From JACVRW01 sp963850205 (GTDB lineage Bacteria; Actinomycetota; Thermoleophilia; Solirubrobacterales; Thermoleophilaceae): DNA of 64,000 nucleotides. Within the stretch, counting starts at the first letter, position 1. The number at the start of each line of letters is the position of its first letter. The notes under the pieces were generated by a model. It saw only the letters and a program-made list of their open reading frames with translations. It was not told the DNA's origin and did no database searches. The DNA is taken from the NCBI GenBank assembly GCA_963850205.1, contig CAWKKJ010000012.1, positions 62,001 through 126,000 on the forward strand. The letters are read 5' to 3'. A program made the position numbers and the translations under genes. Positions 60,215 through 64,000 of this stretch are shown piece by piece.

Positions 60215-61045
60215 GTGGCCGAGAACGGATCGCCGCTGCTCGAGGTCCGCGACCTGCGCAAGGTCTACGGCGCCAACACCGTGTTGCACGGCGTCTCCAT
60301 GGAGCTGCGCGAGCGGGAGGTGCTCGCGCTGCTGGGCGACAACGGCGCCGGCAAGTCCACCCTGATCAAGATCCTGAGCGGGGTGGTGCCCCACGACGGC
60401 GGCCAGATCCTGGTGGAGGGCGACGAGGTGAAGATCGGCTCGGCCCGCGAGGCCCGCGAGCTGGGCATCGAGACCGTCTACCAGGACCTCGCGCTGTTCG
60501 ACAACACAACGGCCCCGGGCAACTTCTACGCCGGCCGCGAGCGTACCCGTCCCGGCTGGCTCGGGCCCTTCGGCCTCGTCCAGGACCGGGCGATGCGCCG
60601 CGAGACCGAGGAGCTGCTCGAGCGGCTGGAGGTTGCGATCCCGGAGACCGAGATCGGCCTGATGTCCGGCGGCCAGCGGCAGGCGGTGGCGTGCGCCCGG
60701 GCGATCGCCTTCGGCTCGCGCATCGTGATCCTCGACGAGCCCACCTCGGCGCTGGGCGCGCGCGAGTCGAGCAACGTGCTGCGCCTGATCCGCGACGCCT
60801 CCGAGGAGGGCGTCTCGGTGATCGTGATCTCCCACAACCTCGAGCACATCATGGAGGTGGCAGACCGGGCCGTGGTGCTGCGGCAGGGGCGCCGCGTGGG
60901 CGAGCTCGAGCCGTCGCCCGACAACCACGAGGAGCTCGTGGCGATGATCGTCGGTTCGGACGGGGGCGACGAGGCAGAGAGCGGCGAGGCCGAGGGCGAC
61001 GAGGCCGAGAGCGACGAGCCTCGCCCCGAGCCCGCGCGGGACTGA
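60215..61045 (+). CDS. Sugar ABC transporter ATP-binding protein, single-NBD form
   Basis: 276 residues with a GTG start. Walker A is GDNGAGKST (~residue 42), the Q-loop region VYQDLALFDN, the signature is MSGGQRQAVACARAIAFG (LSGGQ with Met first) and Walker B is VILDEPTSALG, with the H-loop Ser/His in VIVISHN. Only one nucleotide-binding domain is present, unlike the ~500-residue double-NBD RbsA/XylG. It must therefore work as a homodimer, like FrcA. The C-terminal ~25 residues are a Glu/Asp/Ala-rich repeat tail. The stop overlaps the next ATG by one base. Confidence 0.92.
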   Translation: MAENGSPLLEVRDLRKVYGANTVLHGVSMELREREVLALLGDNGAGKSTLIKILSGVVPHDGGQILVEGDEVKIGSAREARELGIETVYQDLALFDNTTAPGNFYAGRERTRPGWLGPFGLVQDRAMRRETEELLERLEVAIPETEIGLMSGGQRQAVACARAIAFGSRIVILDEPTSALGARESSNVLRLIRDASEEGVSVIVISHNLEHIMEVADRAVVLRQGRRVGELEPSPDNHEELVAMIVGSDGGDEAESGEAEGDEAESDEPRPEPARD

Positions 61046-62016
61046 TGCGCCGGATCGTCGTCGCGCTCGTCTGCTCGGTGCTGGCCGGGTGCGGTGGCGT
61101 GGTGGCGCCCGAGACCGAGGACCAGGTGCGCATCGGCTTCGTGCCGAAGTCGCTGAACCAGGAGTTCTGGGTGAACACCGACAAGGGCGCCCAGGCGGCC
61201 GCCACGGGCAACATCGAGGTGATCACGCAGGCCGGGCAGTCCGACCTCGAGATCATGGAGCAGATCGACATCGTCGAGAACCTGCTGGCCCAGGACCTCG
61301 ACGCGCTGGTGATCGCCCCTACGGACGCCGATCTTCTGCTGCCGGTGCTCGAGGAGGCCGCCCAGGAGGTGCCGGTCATCCTGTTCGACTCCGACATCGC
61401 CGACTGGAAGGGCAAGGTCTCCTACGTGGGCACCGAGAACTTCGAGGCGGCCAAGCTGGCCGGCAAGTACATCGCCCAGCAGCTTCCGGACGGCGGCAAC
61501 CTCGCCGTGATCGGCGGCCCGCCCGGCTCGCAGATCGGCATCGAGCGCGTGGACGGGATGAAGGCGGGCCTGAAGAAGGCGAAGAGCAAGGTGAAGATCG
61601 TCAAGGAGATCCCCGGCAACTTCGACCGCGAGCAGTCGGTGGGGGCGATGGAGGACATCCTCCAGACCGACCCCGATATCGACGCCGTGTTCTGCGCCAA
61701 CGACCAGATGGCCCTCGGCGCGGTGGAGAGCATCGGCGCGCGCGACAAGCAGGAGCAGATCCTGCTGGTGGGCTTCGACGGCGCGCTGGAGGCGACCCAG
61801 AAGATCCTCTCCGGCGACATGGACGCCACCGTGACCCAGGACCCCTACAAGATGGGCGAGCTGTCGGTGAAGACCGCGGTGGCCAAGCTGCGGGGCAAGC
61901 CCTTCAAGAAGAAGATCGACACCGGCTCGGCGCTGGTGGACAAGAAGAACGCGCAGCGCTACTTCGAGCGGGTGCGCAAGCGGCTCGGGGACACGGGGCG
62001 CGGGATCGACGGCTGA
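61045..62016 (+). CDS. Sugar ABC transporter substrate-binding lipoprotein
   Basis: 323 residues from ATG at 61045. A lipoprotein signal (VALVCSVLAGCGG, lipid Cys at residue 17) is followed by a type I periplasmic-binding fold of the Peripla_BP_4/RbsB family: VRIGFVPKSLNQEFWVNTDK, QIDIVENLLAQDLDALVIAP, PVILFDSDIADWKGKVSYVG, TDPDIDAVFCANDQMALGAV and ILLVGFDGALEATQ. It should bind a monosaccharide or polyol outside and hand it to the permease. The ligand cannot be assigned. It is the last gene of the permease-ATPase-binding protein operon. Confidence 0.92.
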   Translation: MRRIVVALVCSVLAGCGGVVAPETEDQVRIGFVPKSLNQEFWVNTDKGAQAAATGNIEVITQAGQSDLEIMEQIDIVENLLAQDLDALVIAPTDADLLLPVLEEAAQEVPVILFDSDIADWKGKVSYVGTENFEAAKLAGKYIAQQLPDGGNLAVIGGPPGSQIGIERVDGMKAGLKKAKSKVKIVKEIPGNFDREQSVGAMEDILQTDPDIDAVFCANDQMALGAVESIGARDKQEQILLVGFDGALEATQKILSGDMDATVTQDPYKMGELSVKTAVAKLRGKPFKKKIDTGSALVDKKNAQRYFERVRKRLGDTGRGIDG

Positions 62017-62071
62017 GGCCGGGGTTGGCGAGCCGCCGGCGGTCTGGTCACCAGGCTTGCTCGGTCGCTGC

Positions 62072-62084
62072 GCCGCTGAGCGGC
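62072..62084. terminator. Hairpin at end of sugar ABC operon
   Basis: GCCGC-TGA-GCGGC ends right at the stop of the convergent secreted-protein gene, 55 bases after the binding-protein stop. The short stem has no U-tract. Confidence 0.35.
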
Positions 62085-62639
62085 CTAGGGCGGGGCGGTG
62101 TACTGGGTCACCGCCACCGAGCAGAAGCTGAAGGGGCCGTAGGGGCCGATGCGGAAGTTGTCCCAGTAGTTGAAGTGGGTCACCCGGTGAGCCCGCCAGC
62201 CAAGCAGCCGGCCGCGCCTGAACCATTCCACCCGCACCTCCAGCGAGTAGGCGCCTCGGAAGCCGGCCGTGAACGAGGTGACCCCCGGCCACTGGGACAC
62301 TCTCCGGTCGTTGACCCGCATCCAGGACGACCACTCCGAGCTGGCCAGCGACCGGTAGTTGTCGGCGGCATCCACAACCCAGACGGCAAAGCGGGCCCTG
62401 CTCCAGTCCTTGCGTCCGCGGCGCAGGTTGACGCCTTTCACCGCCGGTGCCGACACGGCCAGTTCCAGATACCGGCTGTCCACTCCGCCCGTGCCGAAAT
62501 ACTGACAGCGGGCCGGTTCGACCAGCCGGCTGGAGCCGGTTCGGCCGTCCTGGACCAGAAACTGGTCGGCCTGGGCTGAGGCCGCCCCTACCAGCAGCGC
62601 AGCGGCGATCACGACAGGCACAGCGACCCGTATCGGCAT
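62085..62639 (-). CDS. Secreted hypothetical protein
   Basis: 184 residues from ATG at 62639, which begins a signal peptide (RVAVPVVIAAALLVGAASAQ, cut near ASAQA). ATG at 62675 would put a polar stretch before it. The mature part is Trp/Tyr/Arg-rich and beta-like (RYLELAVSAPAVKGVNLRRG, SWMRVNDRRVSQWPGVTSF) with two Cys (CQYFGTGG and FSFCSV) that could pair. No family is recognised. It is convergent with the sugar ABC operon. Confidence 0.7.
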   Translation of the reverse strand: MPIRVAVPVVIAAALLVGAASAQADQFLVQDGRTGSSRLVEPARCQYFGTGGVDSRYLELAVSAPAVKGVNLRRGRKDWSRARFAVWVVDAADNYRSLASSEWSSWMRVNDRRVSQWPGVTSFTAGFRGAYSLEVRVEWFRRGRLLGWRAHRVTHFNYWDNFRIGPYGPFSFCSVAVTQYTAPP

Positions 62640-62691
62640 CTGTCCTCCAGATCCGCCGCCCGCCTCGCGGCACAAACAAGGGGATGGCTAA

Positions 62692-63219
62692 GCAGCGCAG
62701 TCCACCGTAACACGGCCATTCCGGCCCGGCCAGGGGCCGCTCGGTTGCGTCTACGGGGCCGTGCTGGGCCTCTGGGGTCTCGGCGCGGTCGCCGGCGGCG
62801 GGCTGGCCGCGGCAGCGCGACGCGGGCCGCTCCCCCTGCTCGTGGCCCTGTCCTTCATCGGCGTGGGCGTCTCTTATCTGGGAATGGGGACCGCGGGGTC
62901 GGTCGAGCTGGTGCTCGGCTTCTCGCTGCTCGGCGGAATCGCGAACGGGGTCGAGGTGTTCGCGGCCATGACCGCCATCCAGGAGCGAACCGCGCCTCGG
63001 CTGCAAGCTCGGGTCGGCGGCTTCACGGAGGCGCTCATGGCGGCTTCCGCAGGGGCGGGATTCGCGCTCGGCGGCGTCCTGGCGGCGCTGGGCTCGGTCC
63101 GCGCGGTCTACGTCGTAGCTGGAGTCGCGATGATCGCGGCGGCCGCCATCGCTGCGCATGCCCTCCACCCGCGGCGGGCCACCCGTCCGTTCTCGCTGGT
63201 CGGCGAGACCCCGGCCTGA
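62692..63219 (+). pseudogene. Truncated MFS-type transporter (C-terminal part)
   Basis: An open frame of ~176 codons starts after a stop at 62689-62691, with no plausible start before GTG 62761, which lies inside a membrane helix. The product is five to six hydrophobic segments (AVLGLWGLGAVAGGGLAAAA, LVALSFIGVGVSYLGMGTAG, VLGFSLLGGIANGVEVFAAM, QARVGGFTEALMAASAGAGF) and fits the last half of a 12-helix MFS permease. The first half is missing; the gene for the secreted protein lies immediately upstream. It is most likely a remnant of a deleted or rearranged gene. Confidence 0.6.
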
Positions 63220-63303
63220 GACGGCCACGGGCCCACGCCGGCTTACGGGGCGCCCGGAGCGGCAGCAAGCCCATCTGTTCGATGCGGCGAACCGACGCCA
63301 TCC

Positions 63304-64000
63304 TCACGAAGCGCGCGCGGGCGAGCCTGTGGAAGCTCTTGCCGCCTCTTCGAGCTCCGTCAGCGCGGCTCGGAGCCGATCGACCAGTGAGCCGAGGTCC
63401 TCCCAGTCGCCGGAGCGCCGCGCCGCGGCGCCCTCGACCCGCCCGGCCAGAGCCGCCACTTCGTCGGCGCCGACGATCCGGCTGGCGCCGGCGATCCGGT
63501 GCGCCTGGCGGCGCGCCGCCTCGTGGTCTTGCGCCGTGACGGCGGCGGTCAACGCCGACTGATCGGCGCGCGAGGTCTCGATGAAGTCGCGCAGCATCGA
63601 TGCCTTCATCGCCGCGTCTCCCCCCGTCAGCTCGTCGAGCTGGTCGCCACCGAAGGCCGCGCCGTTCTGCTCGAATGCCGGAACCGGCTCGGTGGACCAG
63701 TCGAGATCCGGCAGCCACCGTTGGAGCTTGCCGGCCAGGAAGGGAATCGTCGTCGGCTTGGCCGCAAAGTCGTCCATTCCGGCGGCCGCGCACTTCTCGG
63801 GTTCTCCCTGCATCACGTTCGCGGTGAGGGCGACGATCGGGGTGCGGGTCTTCCCGGTCTCCTTCTCGTAGCGGCGGATCTCGCGCGCGAGCTCATAGCC
63901 GTCCAGGCGCGGCATGTTGAGATCGGTGAACAGGAGCGCGTAGCGCCCGGTGCGGAATTTCTCGAGCGCCTCGAACCCGTCGGCAGCCGTGTCGACGTGG
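63304..64000 (-). CDS. Response-regulator receiver plus Hpt domain protein (hybrid kinase C-terminus), 5' end outside window
   Basis: The frame is open through the window's right edge. Visible from the N-terminal side: a receiver domain with the phospho-acceptor Asp in YALLFTDLNMPRLDGYELA, Thr in TPIVALTANVMQGEPEKC and Lys in DDFAAKPTTIPFLA. After a ~35-residue linker comes an Hpt domain with the phospho-His in ARRQAHRIAGASRIVGADEV. This order (REC-Hpt) is the C-terminal phosphorelay part of hybrid sensor kinases such as BarA or EvgS; the kinase part, if any, lies beyond the window. Confidence 0.85.
   Translation of the reverse strand, partial: HVDTAADGFEALEKFRTGRYALLFTDLNMPRLDGYELAREIRRYEKETGKTRTPIVALTANVMQGEPEKCAAAGMDDFAAKPTTIPFLAGKLQRWLPDLDWSTEPVPAFEQNGAAFGGDQLDELTGGDAAMKASMLRDFIETSRADQSALTAAVTAQDHEAARRQAHRIAGASRIVGADEVAALAGRVEGAAARRSGDWEDLGSLVDRLRAALTELEEAARASTGSPARAS

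Overview
The window is about 64 kb of very GC-rich, densely packed bacterial DNA. Codon third positions are almost all G or C, GTG and TTG starts are common, and many stops and starts overlap by 1-8 bases. The gene content suggests an actinobacterium, most likely of the Thermoleophilia/Solirubrobacterales type. Pointers are a sigma factor fused to a zinc-binding anti-sigma-like domain, a 1602-residue NAD-glutamate dehydrogenase, holin-X/DUF3618/YihY envelope genes, a CcmE/CcmF cytochrome c maturation pair and PucR regulators. This placement is inference from gene content only. I found no rRNA, tRNA, CRISPR array, prophage or transposase, and no gene-free stretch longer than about 215 bases.

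Layout. 0-4.8 kb: two phytoene-dehydrogenase-like flavoproteins, a nitrilase-family hydrolase and a winged-helix protein, closed by a hairpin. 4.8-6.9 kb: MscS-like channel, small protein, ECF sigma factor, AraC-type regulator. 7.0-9.4 kb: four-gene envelope operon ending in YihY/BrkB. 9.4-10.7 kb: ECF sigma and RskA-like anti-sigma pair. 10.7-16.2 kb: amide-bond cluster (circularly permuted ATP-grasp, class I glutamine amidotransferase-like hydrolase, GCS2 ligase, asparagine-synthase-type amidotransferase of the N-acetylglutaminylglutamine amide family). 16.2-21.2 kb: SDR, F420/NADP-type reductase, secreted GH2 enzyme, antiporter, cupin. 21.2-24.1 kb: ccmE, ccmF, CcmI-like protein. 24.2-32.1 kb: PQQ-type sugar dehydrogenase with a PKD domain, secG, tldE/tldD, a BNR-repeat secreted protein and a secreted Cys-repeat protein. 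32.2-38.5 kb: the sigma fusion facing NAD-glutamate dehydrogenase. 38.5-48.3 kb: polysaccharide deacetylase, membrane-anchored PI-PLC-like protein, membrane protein, acyl-CoA synthetase, large TPR-like membrane protein, CapA. 48.3-55.4 kb: CBS protein, K+ channel, small regulators, PucR, desaturase, metallophosphoesterase, HAD. 55.6-64 kb: Na+/H+ antiporter, UBP zinc finger, MFS pump, sugar ABC transporter, secreted protein, MFS remnant and a response-regulator/Hpt protein cut by the window edge.

Two features cut across the window. First, four otherwise well-conserved genes (ccmF, tldD, BNR protein, HAD dehalogenase) each carry one apparent +1 frameshift, and the sigma-fusion tail slips frame twice, so indels in the sequence are as likely as real gene decay. 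Second, a 33-base imperfect palindrome occurs once complete at 9.4 kb, as half copies around 48.7-50.3 kb, and as a four-copy, 45-base-period tandem array at 55.46-55.62 kb. The most interesting functional proposal is the 10.7-16.2 kb cluster, which looks able to make and amidate a small glutamate/glutamine-derived compound but lacks the usual partner genes of the known NAGGN pathway.
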